From positions 248,001-312,000 of the forward strand of contig NZ_PDWQ01000002.1 in the NCBI RefSeq assembly GCF_010211745.1: DNA of 64,000 nucleotides. The letters are read 5' to 3'. Within the stretch, counting starts at the first letter, position 1. Each line of letters opens with the position of its first letter. The notes beneath the pieces are model-generated. The model worked only from the letters and a program-made list of their open reading frames with translations, did not search any database and was not told where the DNA came from. Below, piece by piece: positions 52,335 through 64,000 of the stretch. This stretch comes from Pseudoxanthomonas kalamensis DSM 18571. GTDB lineage: Bacteria > Pseudomonadota > Gammaproteobacteria > Xanthomonadales > Xanthomonadaceae. The position numbers and the translations under genes are program-made.

Positions 52335-54040
52335 GCCGTCTCCTTCGCGGTTTGCAGGTAGCGCTGCCGCTTCTTCGGGCGGATGCGCCGGAGGTCCACT
52401 TCGATCAATCCGTCCAACGAATCGCTGAAGTCCGGATCGACGCCGAACGCCAGAAAGCGCGCGCCGCCGGGCTCGCACAGGTCGGTGTACTGCCGGTACA
52501 GGGTCGGCACACCGGTGCCGAGCGCCGACAGGTTGGCCTTCAGCACCTCGAAGGCGGTGGCCGCGTCCAGCTCGCCGAACGAAGGCGGCGCGGCGAAGTA
52601 CTGGAACGGCCGGTTCGACTCCGCCAGCGGATCGGCGCTGCCGTAATAGCGCTGGTAATAGGCCACCAGCTGCTCGCGCGCGGCGCGCGGCAACGCGGCG
52701 CTGATCGACACCGCGCCGTACAGGTAACGCACGTTCGGGTAGCGCCGCAGGTAGGCGCCGATCCCCTGCCACAGGTAGTCGAGGCTGCGGCTGCCCCAGT
52801 ACTCCGGCACCACGAAGCTGCGGCCCAGCTCCATGCCCTCGGCCAGCCGCGGGATGGCGTCGTCGCGATAACGGAACAGGCTGGCCGTATACAGCCCGGC
52901 CAGCCCCCGTTGCGCCAGCGCGGTCGCGCCACGAGCGATCCGGTACGCGCCGGCGATCCGCTGCGCCGCGGCGTCCCAGACCACGATGTGCTGGTAATGG
53001 CGGTCGTACGCATCCAGGTCGCGGCGACGGCCGCTGCCCTCGCCGACCTTGCGGAAGGTCAGTTCGCGCAGCCGGCCCAGTTCCTGCAGCAGTGGCGAAC
53101 CCGCGCCACAGGAAGCCAGCAGGATCTGCTTGCCGTCGGCGGTCTCGCCCAGGCATTCGGCCCGTTCCAGTTCCGCTAGCAATCGCGGCACGGCGACCGC
53201 GGGCGCCAGCGGCTCCTGTCCCGGCGTTGTAATTCCACGCTGGCGCGCCAGTGCGTACAGCGCACGCCGCACCTGTCGCAATTGCGCCGCCACGTCGCCA
53301 TCGGCGGCCAATGTCATCGGCGCGCCGATCCGCAGCGTCAGCGGACGCCCGCCGCGGGCGAACATCTCGCGCGCCAGCAAGGCGGTGCCGGCCGGCTTGA
53401 ACAGCGCCGATGCGCCGTAGAACAACGCCGAATTGCGCGCCTGGATCAGCACCGGCAGCACCGGCGCGCCGCTGTGGCGGGCGAAGCGCAGGAAGCCGCG
53501 CCGCCATTCGCCGTCGCGCACGCCCTGCAGCGAAATCCGCGACACTTCGCCGGCCGGGAACACGATCACGCACTGCTCGGCATCCAGCGCCGCTTCCACC
53601 GCCTGCAGGCTGTCCACGCTGGGCCGGCCGCCAAGGATGCGCACCGGCAGCAGCAGGCCGGACAACGGCTCGATCCCGGTCAGCAGGTCGTTGGCGACGA
53701 TCCGCACGTCGCGGCGCACGCGGCCGACGCAATCCAGCAGGGCCAGCGCATCGAGCGCGCCGGAAGGATGGTTGGCGACGATCAGCAGGCGGCCGCGCGT
53801 CGGGATCGCGCTGGCGGCGGCGTTCTCCACCCGGTAGTCACTCTGCAGCCGCCGCAACGCCGCGGCGACGAAGTCGAAACCGCGCAGATGGCCGTTTTCC
53901 GACAGGAACGCGTCGATCTGGTCCAGCCGCGACCAGCGGCCCACGGTGCGCAGCAGCGGTCGCGCCAGTTTCGCCCGAGGACCGCGGAACCAGTGCGGAT
54001 AACGCTGCTGCAGGCGGTCTTCGATCTGGAGCATGGACAT
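52331..54040 (-). CDS. Fused lysophospholipid acyltransferase-GNAT acyltransferase (OlsB/OlsA-like)
   Basis: 569-aa two-domain protein. The N-terminal PlsC-type acyltransferase has IVANHPSGALDALALLDCVG near residues 88-108, then IVFPAGEVSRI and GAPVLPVLIQARNSALFYGASALF. From about residue 300 a second domain resembles OlsB/hemolysin-type N-acyltransferases: REL-TFRKVGEGSG, DRHYQHIVVWDAAAQRIAGAYRIARG, ELGRSFVVPEYWGSRSLDYLWQGIGAYL and LYGAVSISAALP, ending YRQYTDLCEPGGARFLAFGVDPDFSDSLDGLIEVDLRRI. Bifunctional ornithine-lipid synthase OlsF has the opposite domain order, so a role in aminolipid synthesis is plausible but inferred. The start MSMLQIED is by similarity and lacks a strong ribosome site. 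It overlaps the LpxH-like gene by 4 bp. Confidence 0.85.
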   Translation of the reverse strand: MSMLQIEDRLQQRYPHWFRGPRAKLARPLLRTVGRWSRLDQIDAFLSENGHLRGFDFVAAALRRLQSDYRVENAAASAIPTRGRLLIVANHPSGALDALALLDCVGRVRRDVRIVANDLLTGIEPLSGLLLPVRILGGRPSVDSLQAVEAALDAEQCVIVFPAGEVSRISLQGVRDGEWRRGFLRFARHSGAPVLPVLIQARNSALFYGASALFKPAGTALLAREMFARGGRPLTLRIGAPMTLAADGDVAAQLRQVRRALYALARQRGITTPGQEPLAPAVAVPRLLAELERAECLGETADGKQILLASCGAGSPLLQELGRLRELTFRKVGEGSGRRRDLDAYDRHYQHIVVWDAAAQRIAGAYRIARGATALAQRGLAGLYTASLFRYRDDAIPRLAEGMELGRSFVVPEYWGSRSLDYLWQGIGAYLRRYPNVRYLYGAVSISAALPRAAREQLVAYYQRYYGSADPLAESNRPFQYFAAPPSFGELDAATAFEVLKANLSALGTGVPTLYRQYTDLCEPGGARFLAFGVDPDFSDSLDGLIEVDLRRIRPKKRQRYLQTAKETA

Positions 54041-54210
54041 CGTGGGTCGGCCCGGTTGGCCGGCAGCCTGAACCCCGACGACGACAGCCCGGTTGCGGTT
54101 TTGCGGCAAACGCATGACGTCGCAGGCGGCGTCCGTTTTAACCGCAGCCGAATCCCGGTGCTGGCAGGATGCAGCGACGGCGGCGGAGGTGTATCATTCG
54201 CGGCCATCTT

Positions 54211-54234
54211 TTCATCCCGATGAAGGGATATAAC
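54211..54234 (+). promoter_or_regulatory. metK promoter with methionine-type operator
   Basis: A perfect palindrome TTCATC-CC-GATGAA (54211-54224) is followed after 4 nt by the -10 box TATAAC (54229-54234). The same arrangement occurs before metF. It is probably the site of a methionine-cycle repressor. Confidence 0.6.
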
Positions 54235-54250
54235 CCAAGGATTCCCGCCG

Positions 54251-55477
54251 ATGTCCAGCTACCTGTTCACTTCCGAATCGGTTTCGGAAGGCCATCCCGA
54301 CAAGATCGCCGACCAGATCTCTGACGCCGTGCTCGACGCCATCCTGGCCCAGGACAAGCGCGCCCGCGTGGCCTGCGAAACCATGGTCAAGACCGGCGCG
54401 GCGATCGTCGCCGGCGAAGTCACCACGACCGCCTGGGTGGATATCGAGGGGCTGGCCCGCCAGGTCATCAACGACATCGGCTACGACCACTCCGGCGTGG
54501 GCTTCGACGGCCATACCTGCGCCATCATCAACATGCTGGGCAAGCAGTCGCCGGACATCGCCGCCGGCGTCGACGGCACCCGCAAGAAGGCCAAGAAGCC
54601 CGAGGAACAGGGCGCCGGCGACCAGGGCCTGATGTTCGGCTACGCCTGCAACGAGGCGCCGGAATACATGCCCGCGCCGATCTACTACAGCCACCGCCTG
54701 GTCGAACGCCAGGCCAAGGTGCGCAAGAACGGCAAGCTGCCGTGGCTGCGCCCGGACGCCAAGAGCCAGGTCACCCTGCGCTACGGCGAGGATGGCGGCA
54801 TCCTCGGCCTGGACGCGGTGGTGCTGTCGACCCAGCACGATCCGGGCATCAAGCAGAAGGACCTGGTCGAGGCCGTGCGCGAGCACATCCTCAAGCCGGT
54901 GCTGCCGAAGAAGTGGTACGAATCGCTGCCCAAGAGCAAGGTCCACATCAACCCGACCGGCATCTTCGTGATCGGCGGGCCGGTCGGCGACTGCGGCCTG
55001 ACCGGGCGCAAGATCATCGTCGACACCTACGGCGGCATGGCCCGCCATGGTGGCGGCGCGTTCTCCGGCAAGGACCCTTCCAAGGTCGATCGCTCGGCTG
55101 CCTACGCCGCCCGCTACGTGGCCAAGAACGTGGTCGCCGCTGGCCTGGCCGACAAGTGCGAAGTGCAGGTCAGCTATGCCATCGGCGTGGCCGAACCGAC
55201 CTCGATCTCGGTCACCACCTTCGGCACCGGCAAGATCAGCGATGACAGGATCGAAAAGCTGATCCGCAAGCATTTCGACCTGCGCCCCTACGGCATCATC
55301 AAGATGCTCGACCTGATCCACCCGGTCTACCAGCGCACCGCCAGCTACGGCCATTTCGGCCGCAAGCCGGAACAGGTGAGCTACCTCGACGTTGCCGGCA
55401 AGACCCAGACCGCCACGGCGTTCTCGTGGGAACGGACCGACCGCGCCGATGCGCTGCGCAAGGACGCCAAACTGTAA
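54251..55477 (+). CDS. metK: S-adenosylmethionine synthetase
   Basis: 408-aa MetK, slightly longer than the E. coli enzyme (384 aa). It makes SAM from methionine and ATP and is a K+/Mg2+-dependent tetramer. Motifs are [22 protein letters not shown] (ATP-binding GHPDK), [23 protein letters not shown] (the GAGDQG hexapeptide), the nonapeptide-type [23 protein letters not shown] and the C-terminal GHFGRK. A longer insertion around residues 105-125 ([21 protein letters not shown]) is typical of many MetKs. AAGG lies about 10 bp before the ATG. It is the first step of the methyl cycle completed by ahcY and metF further right, and is controlled at a palindromic operator in its promoter. Confidence 0.97.
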   Translation: MSSYLFTSESVSEGHPDKIADQISDAVLDAILAQDKRARVACETMVKTGAAIVAGEVTTTAWVDIEGLARQVINDIGYDHSGVGFDGHTCAIINMLGKQSPDIAAGVDGTRKKAKKPEEQGAGDQGLMFGYACNEAPEYMPAPIYYSHRLVERQAKVRKNGKLPWLRPDAKSQVTLRYGEDGGILGLDAVVLSTQHDPGIKQKDLVEAVREHILKPVLPKKWYESLPKSKVHINPTGIFVIGGPVGDCGLTGRKIIVDTYGGMARHGGGAFSGKDPSKVDRSAAYAARYVAKNVVAAGLADKCEVQVSYAIGVAEPTSISVTTFGTGKISDDRIEKLIRKHFDLRPYGIIKMLDLIHPVYQRTASYGHFGRKPEQVSYLDVAGKTQTATAFSWERTDRADALRKDAKL

Positions 55478-55505
55478 CGGCGGCGCACGCCAGCCACCGA
55501 TCGAC

Positions 55506-55531
55506 CGACGGGCCGCGCAAGCGGCCTGTCG
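55506..55531 (+). terminator. Hairpin terminator of metK
   Basis: CGACGGGCCGC pairs with GCGGCCTGTCG over 11 bp (one G-U) around a GCAA tetraloop. The T-run is short (CGTTTCC). Confidence 0.6.
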
Positions 55532-55598
55532 CGTTTCCGCCAATGGCCACGCAGCGGTTAGCCTATGGTTCCCGTCGTCGCACCGGAACCCGCCCGCC

Positions 55599-56099
55599 AT
55601 GGAAAGCCTGAAGAGCCATCAATTGTCGATGACCGTGCTGATGACACCGGACATGGCCAATTTCTCCGGCAAGGTCCACGGCGGCGCGGTGCTGAAACTG
55701 CTCGACCAGGTCGCCTATGCCTGCGCCAGCCGCTATGCCGGCAAGTACGTGGTGACGCTGTCGGTGGACCAGGTGACGTTCCGCCAGCCGATCAACGTCG
55801 GCGAGCTGGTCACCTTCCTCGCCTCGGTCAACTACACCGGCTCCTCGTCGCTGGAGGTCGGGATCAAGGTCGTGGCCGAGGACATCCTGCGGCAGAGCGT
55901 GCGTCACGCCAACAGCTGCTTCTTCACCATGGTCGCGATGGACGATGACGGCAAACCGACCCCGGTTCCGCCGCTGCAGCCGCAGACGGCGGACGAACGC
56001 CGCCGTCATGCCGCCGCGCAATTCCGCCGCCAACTCCGTCAGGAAATGGAGCAGCGCCACGCCGCCTTGCTCGCCTCGACCGCGCCCGCTGACGTCTGA
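55599..56099 (+). CDS. Acyl-CoA thioesterase, hotdog (YciA/ACOT) family
   Basis: 166-aa hotdog-fold thioesterase that hydrolyses acyl-CoA. The N-terminal SMTVLMTPDMANFSGKVHGGAVLKLLDQVAYACASRYAG holds the conserved N-F-x-G-x-V-H-G-G active-site segment with its Asp (LLDQVA). Further on are VDQVTFRQPINVGELVTFLASVNYTGSSSLEVGIKV and SCFFTMVAMDDDGKPTPVPPL. The last 35 residues are a Gln/Arg/Glu-rich helix, slightly longer than YciA. The start at 55599 fits the family. It may act on long-chain CoA to adjust membrane lipid supply. It stands alone between metK and uup. Confidence 0.93.
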   Translation: MESLKSHQLSMTVLMTPDMANFSGKVHGGAVLKLLDQVAYACASRYAGKYVVTLSVDQVTFRQPINVGELVTFLASVNYTGSSSLEVGIKVVAEDILRQSVRHANSCFFTMVAMDDDGKPTPVPPLQPQTADERRRHAAAQFRRQLRQEMEQRHAALLASTAPADV

Positions 56100-56126
56100 A
56101 ACCCCGACCGCGACTAGAATATCCGC

Positions 56127-58007
<1,881 letters not shown>

Positions 58008-58019
58008 CAGCTCAACACG

Positions 58020-60737
58020 TCAGCCGGTGTTCTGCACGCCCTGGGCGACGCCATTGACGCTGGCCACCAGCGCCCGCAGCAGCATTTCGTCCTCGCCACC
58101 CGACGCGCGCCAGCGCTGCAGCAGGTCGGCCTGAATGACGCTGATCGGGTCCACGTAGGGGTTGCGCAGCTGGATCGACAAGGCCAGTCGCCGGTCGTGC
58201 TGCAGCAGGTAATCGTCGTCGATCAGCTTCAGGATCCACTCGCGGGCCAGCGCATGTTCCTGACGGATGCGCGGGAAGAATTCCTCGTGCAGGTCGCCGG
58301 ACAGCCGCGAAAACATTTCGGCAATGCCCAGATCGGTCTTGGCCAGCACCATCGACACATCGTCGAGGAAGGTGCGGAAGAACGGCCACTCGGCCGCCAT
58401 CTCGCGCAGGGTCTTCTCGTGGCCGCCCTCCACCGCTGCCTTCAGTCCGCTGCCGACACCGTACCAGCCCGGCACCACGGCGCGGGTCTGGGTCCAGGCG
58501 AACACCCACGGGATCGCGCGCAGGTTGTCCAGTCCCGCGTCCTGACCCAGCCGGCGCGACGGCCGCGAACCCAGGGTCATGCGTTCGATCACGTCGATCG
58601 GGGTCGCGGTGCGGAAATAGCTCATGAAACCCGGTGCCTCGACGAAGCCGCGATAGGCCGCGCGGCTTTCGGCGGTCACCCGATCCATCAGCGCGCGCCA
58701 TTCGGCTTCGCGCGGTTCCGGCGGACGCGGGCGCAGGCTGGACACCAGCACCGCGCCGGCGGCCTGCTCCAGCGAGCGCAGCGCCAGCGCGCGAATACCG
58801 TACTTGCGATGGATTACCTCGCCCTGCTCGGTCACCCGCAAGCGGCCATCGACGCTGCCGCGCGGCGACGCTTCCACCGCGCGCGGGGTCTTGCCGCCGC
58901 CGCGGCTGATCGAACCGCCACGGCCGTGGAAGAAGGTCAGCTTGATGCCCAGTTCGTGCGCGGCCTGCAGCAGTTCCACCTGGCCGCGCTGCAGGCCCCA
59001 GCGCGAGGCAGCGATGCCGCCGTCCTTGCCGCTGTCCGAATAGCCCAGCATCACCATCTGCACGTTGCCGCGCGCGGCCAGGTGGGCGCGATAGACCGGA
59101 TCGGCCGCGAGGTCACGCAAGGTGTCCGGCCCCTGACGCAGATCGTCCACCGTTTCGAACAGCGGCGCGATGTCCAGCGGCACATGGCCCTGCGCATCGA
59201 CCAGGCCACCGCGTCGCGCCAGCGCCAACACGGTCAGCACATCGGCGCGGTTGTGCGCCATGCTGATGATGTAGGCGCCCAATGCATCGGCGCCGTGGAT
59301 GCTGCGCGCCTCGGCCAGCGCGGCGAACACCGCGTCTAGCCGGCGGTTGCCCTCGTCCTCGCCGCGCGGCAGCAGCTTGCCGTCACCCGCGTAGTCGGCC
59401 AGCAGGGCGGCGCGTTCGATCGCGTCGCGCGTCGCCCAGTCCGCGTCGCCCAGCGCCTCGGCCACCGCACGCGCATGCACACTCGATTCCTGGCGAACAT
59501 CGAGCCGCGCCATGTGGAAGCCGAACGTGCGTACCCGCCAGGCCAGCCGGCGCACTGCGAACCAGCCGGCGTGGATGCCGCGGTTGTGCTCCAGGCTGCG
59601 CAGGATCATGTCGATGTCGGCGGCGAACTCCTCCGGCGAGGCATAGCCTTCGGGCTGCTCGTCCAGGGTCGCCTGCAAGCGCGCGCGCATCAGCTCGTTG
59701 AGTAGCCGGTACGGCATGTCGCCGTGGCGAGGACGCGAGCGTGCTGCCGCCTGCGGCAGCAGTTCGCGGTAATACTGCATGCGCGCCATCACCTGCGCGT
59801 CCACACCGACCAGCGAGGTCGACTGGCTGAGCAGTCTGGCCAACTGGCGCAGTTCCTTCAGGTACTTGTGCAGGATCTCGCGCCGCTGCGCGCGCAGGGT
59901 CTGCGCGATGGTGCCGGCATCGACATTGGGGTTGCCGTCCATGTCGCCGCCGACCCAGGTGCCGAAGCGCAGCAGGCGCGGCAATTCCGGACTGTCGCCG
60001 AAGGTTTCGCGGAACGCGGTTTCCAGCGTTTCGTAGAACACCGGCATCACCCGGTACAGCACTTCGGTGATGTAGAAGCCGACGTGTTCGCGCTCGTCCT
60101 GCACGGTGGGCCGCACCGGCGAAGAATCGGGGGTCTGCCAGGCCGAGGTCAGCGCCATGCGAAAGCGGGCGATGTCCGCGGCGCGCTCGTTGGGCGTGCG
60201 CTGGCCGTCCAGGTCGTCGACCAGGCTGGCCACCATCAGTTGCTCCTTCTCCAGCAGCACGCGACGCAGCGCTTCGGTCGGATGTGCGGTGAACACCGGC
60301 TCGATGTCGACGTTCGGCAGCCAGGCTGCCAGTTCCTCCAGCGTCGCCCCCTGCGCCTTCAGCTTCAGCAGGCTGTCGTGCAGGCCCTCCGGCTGCGGCC
60401 GGGTCCCGCCGCTGCGCTGGTATTCGCGGCGGCGGCGGATGCGGTGCACGCGCTCGGCGATGTTGACCACCTGGAAGTAGGTGCCGAAAGCGCGGATCAG
60501 CGCCTCGGCATTCGACGGCGACAACCCCGTCAGCAAACCCGCCAGCGCATCCAGCGACTCGTCGCGCTGGCGCCGGGCAATCGCCGTGGTACGCACGCGC
60601 TCCACTTCCGCAAGGAAGTCCGGCGAAATCTGCTCGCTCAGCATGTCGCCGACCAGGGCGCCCAGCCGGCGCACGTCGTCGCGCAACGGCGTGTCGACAG
60701 CAGCGAATTCGGGATTGCGGTTCAGATTCATGGACAT
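58020..60737 (-). CDS. ppc: Phosphoenolpyruvate carboxylase
   Basis: Cytosolic anaplerotic enzyme (PEP plus bicarbonate to oxaloacetate), 905 aa, normal length. Key motifs are [12 protein letters not shown] (catalytic His), [76 protein letters not shown] and the C-terminal [23 protein letters not shown] ending QNTG. The ATG at 60737 ([11 protein letters not shown]) is chosen because upstream sequence in the frame is meaningless and belongs to the ahcY leader. Its promoter region is back to back with ahcY and the SAH riboswitch. No allosteric site was examined. Confidence 0.97.
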   Translation of the reverse strand: MSMNLNRNPEFAAVDTPLRDDVRRLGALVGDMLSEQISPDFLAEVERVRTTAIARRQRDESLDALAGLLTGLSPSNAEALIRAFGTYFQVVNIAERVHRIRRRREYQRSGGTRPQPEGLHDSLLKLKAQGATLEELAAWLPNVDIEPVFTAHPTEALRRVLLEKEQLMVASLVDDLDGQRTPNERAADIARFRMALTSAWQTPDSSPVRPTVQDEREHVGFYITEVLYRVMPVFYETLETAFRETFGDSPELPRLLRFGTWVGGDMDGNPNVDAGTIAQTLRAQRREILHKYLKELRQLARLLSQSTSLVGVDAQVMARMQYYRELLPQAAARSRPRHGDMPYRLLNELMRARLQATLDEQPEGYASPEEFAADIDMILRSLEHNRGIHAGWFAVRRLAWRVRTFGFHMARLDVRQESSVHARAVAEALGDADWATRDAIERAALLADYAGDGKLLPRGEDEGNRRLDAVFAALAEARSIHGADALGAYIISMAHNRADVLTVLALARRGGLVDAQGHVPLDIAPLFETVDDLRQGPDTLRDLAADPVYRAHLAARGNVQMVMLGYSDSGKDGGIAASRWGLQRGQVELLQAAHELGIKLTFFHGRGGSISRGGGKTPRAVEASPRGSVDGRLRVTEQGEVIHRKYGIRALALRSLEQAAGAVLVSSLRPRPPEPREAEWRALMDRVTAESRAAYRGFVEAPGFMSYFRTATPIDVIERMTLGSRPSRRLGQDAGLDNLRAIPWVFAWTQTRAVVPGWYGVGSGLKAAVEGGHEKTLREMAAEWPFFRTFLDDVSMVLAKTDLGIAEMFSRLSGDLHEEFFPRIRQEHALAREWILKLIDDDYLLQHDRRLALSIQLRNPYVDPISVIQADLLQRWRASGGEDEMLLRALVASVNGVAQGVQNTG

Positions 60738-60889
60738 CGGGGGCCGGGAAGGAAGTCGATTGCGCCTTGCCCGCCGCGACGCACTACCACAAGACCAGTT
60801 GCAGACCGGATGCGGCATCGCAGCAAACCACTGCAAGCCTACCCCATCCGCGTCCGGCGTCCATTTATCGTTCCATCCGCAACGAACGA

Positions 60890-60895
60890 TATAAT
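60890..60895 (+). promoter_or_regulatory. Putative -10 of ahcY
   Basis: TATAAT 8 bp before the SAH riboswitch, giving a start of transcription near 60901. The region just upstream has a CATC half but not the full palindrome seen before metK and metF. Confidence 0.6.
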
Positions 60896-60902
60896 CGCCA
60901 TT

Positions 60903-60995
60903 CCCCCGCCGAGGGGCGCTGCGACCGCGCGGCCTGCACGACAGGCGCACGCGGCCAGGCTCGGTGGAGCGGTTTGCGACAACGGCGCCCGTAAT
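60903..60995 (+). promoter_or_regulatory. SAH riboswitch
   Basis: CCGAG (60909-60913) pairs with CTCGG (60960-60964) as helix P1, and GGGCGC (60914-60919) pairs with GCGCCC (60985-60990) as the pseudoknot. The conserved GCTGCGAC and AGGCTCGG tracts lie in place. This class binds S-adenosylhomocysteine and turns on ahcY, which is the next gene. Confidence 0.93.
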
Positions 60996-61034
60996 GACAG
61001 GGCCTTCGCGCCCGCCACTTACGGAGCTTCCACC

Positions 61035-62480
<1,446 letters not shown>

Positions 62481-62507
62481 TCGGCGCAGTCACTCTGTGC
62501 AATATGG

Positions 62508-62533
62508 AACGGGCGCCGCGAGGCGCCCGTTTT
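62508..62533 (+). terminator. Rho-independent terminator of ahcY
   Basis: AACGGGCGCC pairs perfectly with GGCGCCCGTT around the loop GCGA, ending in a T-run. It lies 28 bp after the ahcY stop. Confidence 0.92.
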
Positions 62534-62551
62534 CATTCGAGGCAAACTCAT

Positions 62552-63109
62552 TCAGGGCCGCCAATTGGCGTTCGCCTCCCAGAATTCCACACTGCGCCGG
62601 TAGGCCTCGCGGTCCAGCGGCACGCCGGAGCCGCCCTCTTCCACGCCGAGCGCGTTGCGCATCATGGTGATCGGCGCCATCGGGATTTCCTCCGGTCCGG
62701 CCGTGTACAGGCAACCGACGATGCCCCAGTCGCCTTCGATGGGGGCGCCCTCCTTCGCCAGTTGCCCGGCGCTGTAGAGGATGACGACCAGGTAATCGGC
62801 CACCGGCGGCTCGACGCCTTCGAACCAGCGCACCAGTACCGGCAACTCGTCGCGGCTGCGCGCCTCGTAGGCCGAGCGCAGCAGGTGACGGTTGCCATCG
62901 TCGATCGGCACGGTCAGGCAGCGGGTCGAGGTCCAATTGCGATGCACATGCAGCTTGCAGAACGGCGCGTAGCCGTCCAGTACCTTCAGCGGCGGCTCCG
63001 TGTTCAGTCGTGCCTCGAACTGTTCCGGCGTGCAGTCACGGAGGGTGTTGCCGCGCAGCGGGCATGGGAACAGGCGGGTTCGGGCGAACGGGGTCAGGAC
63101 GATCGACAT
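62552..63109 (-). CDS. DUF3228 family protein
   Basis: 185-aa cytoplasmic protein. The sequence MSIVLTPFARTRLFPCPLRGNTLRDCTPEQFEARLNTEPP, then KLHVHRNWTSTRCLTVPIDDGNRHLLRSAYEARSRDELPVLVRWFEG and DYLVVILYSAGQLAKEG, GDWGIVGCLYTAGPEEIPMAPITMMRNALG agrees with DUF3228, a family of unknown function found in many proteobacteria. The start MSIVLTPF is the family start; upstream codons in the frame are not used. It lies between ahcY and metF, on the opposite strand to both, and shares the 119-bp divergent promoter region with metF. A role in one-carbon metabolism is not implied by anything in the sequence. Confidence 0.85.
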   Translation of the reverse strand: MSIVLTPFARTRLFPCPLRGNTLRDCTPEQFEARLNTEPPLKVLDGYAPFCKLHVHRNWTSTRCLTVPIDDGNRHLLRSAYEARSRDELPVLVRWFEGVEPPVADYLVVILYSAGQLAKEGAPIEGDWGIVGCLYTAGPEEIPMAPITMMRNALGVEEGGSGVPLDREAYRRSVEFWEANANWRP

Positions 63110-63171
63110 GCACGGTTCCGAGGACGGCGAATGGCGGTGCATCATCGACCAGCCGGGCGCGCCCGCCAATC

Positions 63172-63201
63172 TTCACATTCATCTTGATGGAGAGATATAA
63201 T
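63172..63201 (+). promoter_or_regulatory. metF promoter with methionine-type operator
   Basis: -35 TTCACA (63172-63177), 18-bp spacer and a perfect -10 TATAAT (63196-63201). The palindrome TTCATC-TT-GATGGA (63178-63191, one mismatch) fills the spacer and ends 4 bp before the -10, the same spacing as at metK. Confidence 0.65.
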
Positions 63202-63228
63202 TGCCCCGTCCTTGCCCGGCCCGCCGCC

Positions 63229-64000
63229 ATGACCGCCATCAGCCTCGAGTTCTATCCGCCCAAGACCGACGAACAGCGGCTGCAGCTGGATCGCACGGTG
63301 CGGAAGCTGAAGCCCTTCGGGCCGGAATTCGTGTCCTGCACGTTCGGCGCCGGCGGCTCGACCCTCAGCTACACCGCCGAAACCGTGCGTCACCTGCGCC
63401 AAGGCCACGCCTTGGACGCCGCGCCGCACCTGTCCTGCGTCGGCGGCAGTCGCGAACAGATCCGCGAACTGCTGCAGCTGTACCGCGCCATCGGCTGCCG
63501 GCGCATCGTCGCCCTGCGCGGCGACATGCCTTCGGGCATGGGCCACCCCGGCGACCTGCGCTACGCGACCGACCTGATTGCCTTCATCCGTGCCGAGCAC
63601 GGCGACCACTTCCACATCGAGGTCGGCTGCTACCCGGAAACCCATCCGGAAGCCGAGGACGCGGTGATCGACCTGCGCCACTTCAAGGCCAAGCTCGACG
63701 CTGGCGCCAAATCGGCCATCACCCAGTATTTCTACAACGCCGACGCGTACTTCCACTTCGTCGAAGCGGTACGCAAACTGGGCGTGGAAGCACCAATCGT
63801 GCCGGGCATCATGCCGATCTCCAATTTCAGCCAGTTGCGCCGTTTTTCCGAGCAATGCGGCGCCGAGATTCCGCGCTGGATCGGCAAGCGCATGCAGGCC
63901 TTCGGCGACGATGTCGACGGTATTCGCGAGTTCGGCGCCGATCTGGTCGCGGCGCTGTGCCGGCGCCTGCTGGATGGCGGCGCGCCCGGCCTGCATTTCT
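63229..64000 (+). CDS. metF: Methylenetetrahydrofolate reductase, 3' end outside window
   Basis: The first 257 codons of MetF (normally about 280-295 aa) are present. It reduces 5,10-methylene-THF to 5-methyl-THF with NADH/FAD for methionine synthesis. Visible motifs are MTAISLEFYPPKTDEQ (catalytic Glu in LEFYPPK), FVSCTFGAGGST, LRGDMPSGMGH, EVGCYPETHPEA, KLDAGAKSAITQYFYNADAY and IVPGIMPISNFSQLRRFSEQCGAEIP. The ATG lacks a strong Shine-Dalgarno. The promoter carries the palindrome shared with metK. With metK and ahcY it feeds the methyl cycle, and gcvT/gcvH earlier in the window supply its folate substrate. Confidence 0.96.
   Translation, partial: MTAISLEFYPPKTDEQRLQLDRTVRKLKPFGPEFVSCTFGAGGSTLSYTAETVRHLRQGHALDAAPHLSCVGGSREQIRELLQLYRAIGCRRIVALRGDMPSGMGHPGDLRYATDLIAFIRAEHGDHFHIEVGCYPETHPEAEDAVIDLRHFKAKLDAGAKSAITQYFYNADAYFHFVEAVRKLGVEAPIVPGIMPISNFSQLRRFSEQCGAEIPRWIGKRMQAFGDDVDGIREFGADLVAALCRRLLDGGAPGLHF

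Noticed and set aside
54040-54250. SAM riboswitch ahead of metK
   Set aside because: No conserved SAM-I/II/IV core can be placed; the palindrome and -10 lie too close to the start.

Overview
This is a chromosomal window from a GC-rich gammaproteobacterium. The best guess is Xanthomonadaceae (Lysobacter/Luteimonas/Pseudoxanthomonas-like). This rests on the gene set, on an SAH riboswitch ahead of ahcY, on a yybP-ykoY manganese riboswitch ahead of a UPF0016 exporter, and on a CRP/Clp-type operator. No rRNA, tRNA, CRISPR array, transposase or integrase was seen. About 38 protein genes are supported. Taxonomy and functions rest on motif recognition, not on database searches.

Region 1 (1-3000): the N-terminal part of an NTP/NDP-exchange-type transporter and a divergent GMC oxidoreductase. 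Region 2 (3000-17100): a tightly linked minus-strand operon encoding a giant exported DUF11/SdrD-like repeat protein (about 3180 aa), an Ig-plus-beta-barrel outer-membrane protein (1135 aa) and an OmpA-like peptidoglycan-binding protein. A perfect TGTGA-N6-TCACA site lies upstream. Region 3 (17-31 kb): a membrane glycosyltransferase with a helical/TPR-like tail, LemA plus an M48 protease, a serine hydrolase, a Lys/Ala repeat histone-like protein, gcvT and gcvH, NfeD plus a stomatin homologue, and a sigma/anti-sigma/PDZ operon.

Region 4 (31-38 kb) handles metals. hemP, a TonB-dependent haem/haemoglobin receptor, a haem-associated protein and a DUF6607 protein run left from a Fur box. The Mn exporter mneA runs right from the same box through a Mn riboswitch. 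A nucleoside transporter and yegP follow.

Region 5 (37.9-49.7 kb) looks like acquired material. Its left edge is the first 50 bp of a dusB gene that is cut off abruptly, and a complete but diverged dusB lies inverted beside it. The region holds a Zur-type box, a COG0523 metallochaperone (zigA-like), a ZnuD zinc receptor with a His-rich loop, PhoX and PhoD phosphatases (families that use Ca/Fe rather than Zn), a CocE/AEH-type hydrolase and a GluR0-type receptor channel. I read it as a zinc-starvation and phosphate-scavenging module.

Region 6 (49.8-64 kb) is housekeeping. It holds envelope genes (YdjM-like, DUF1439 lipoprotein, LpxH-like phosphoesterase, PlsC-GNAT fusion) and the methyl cycle genes metK, ahcY and metF (cut by the window edge). 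A hotdog thioesterase, the ABC-F protein Uup, PEP carboxylase and a DUF3228 protein lie among them. metK and metF share a palindrome at the same position relative to the -10 box, while ahcY has the SAH riboswitch instead.
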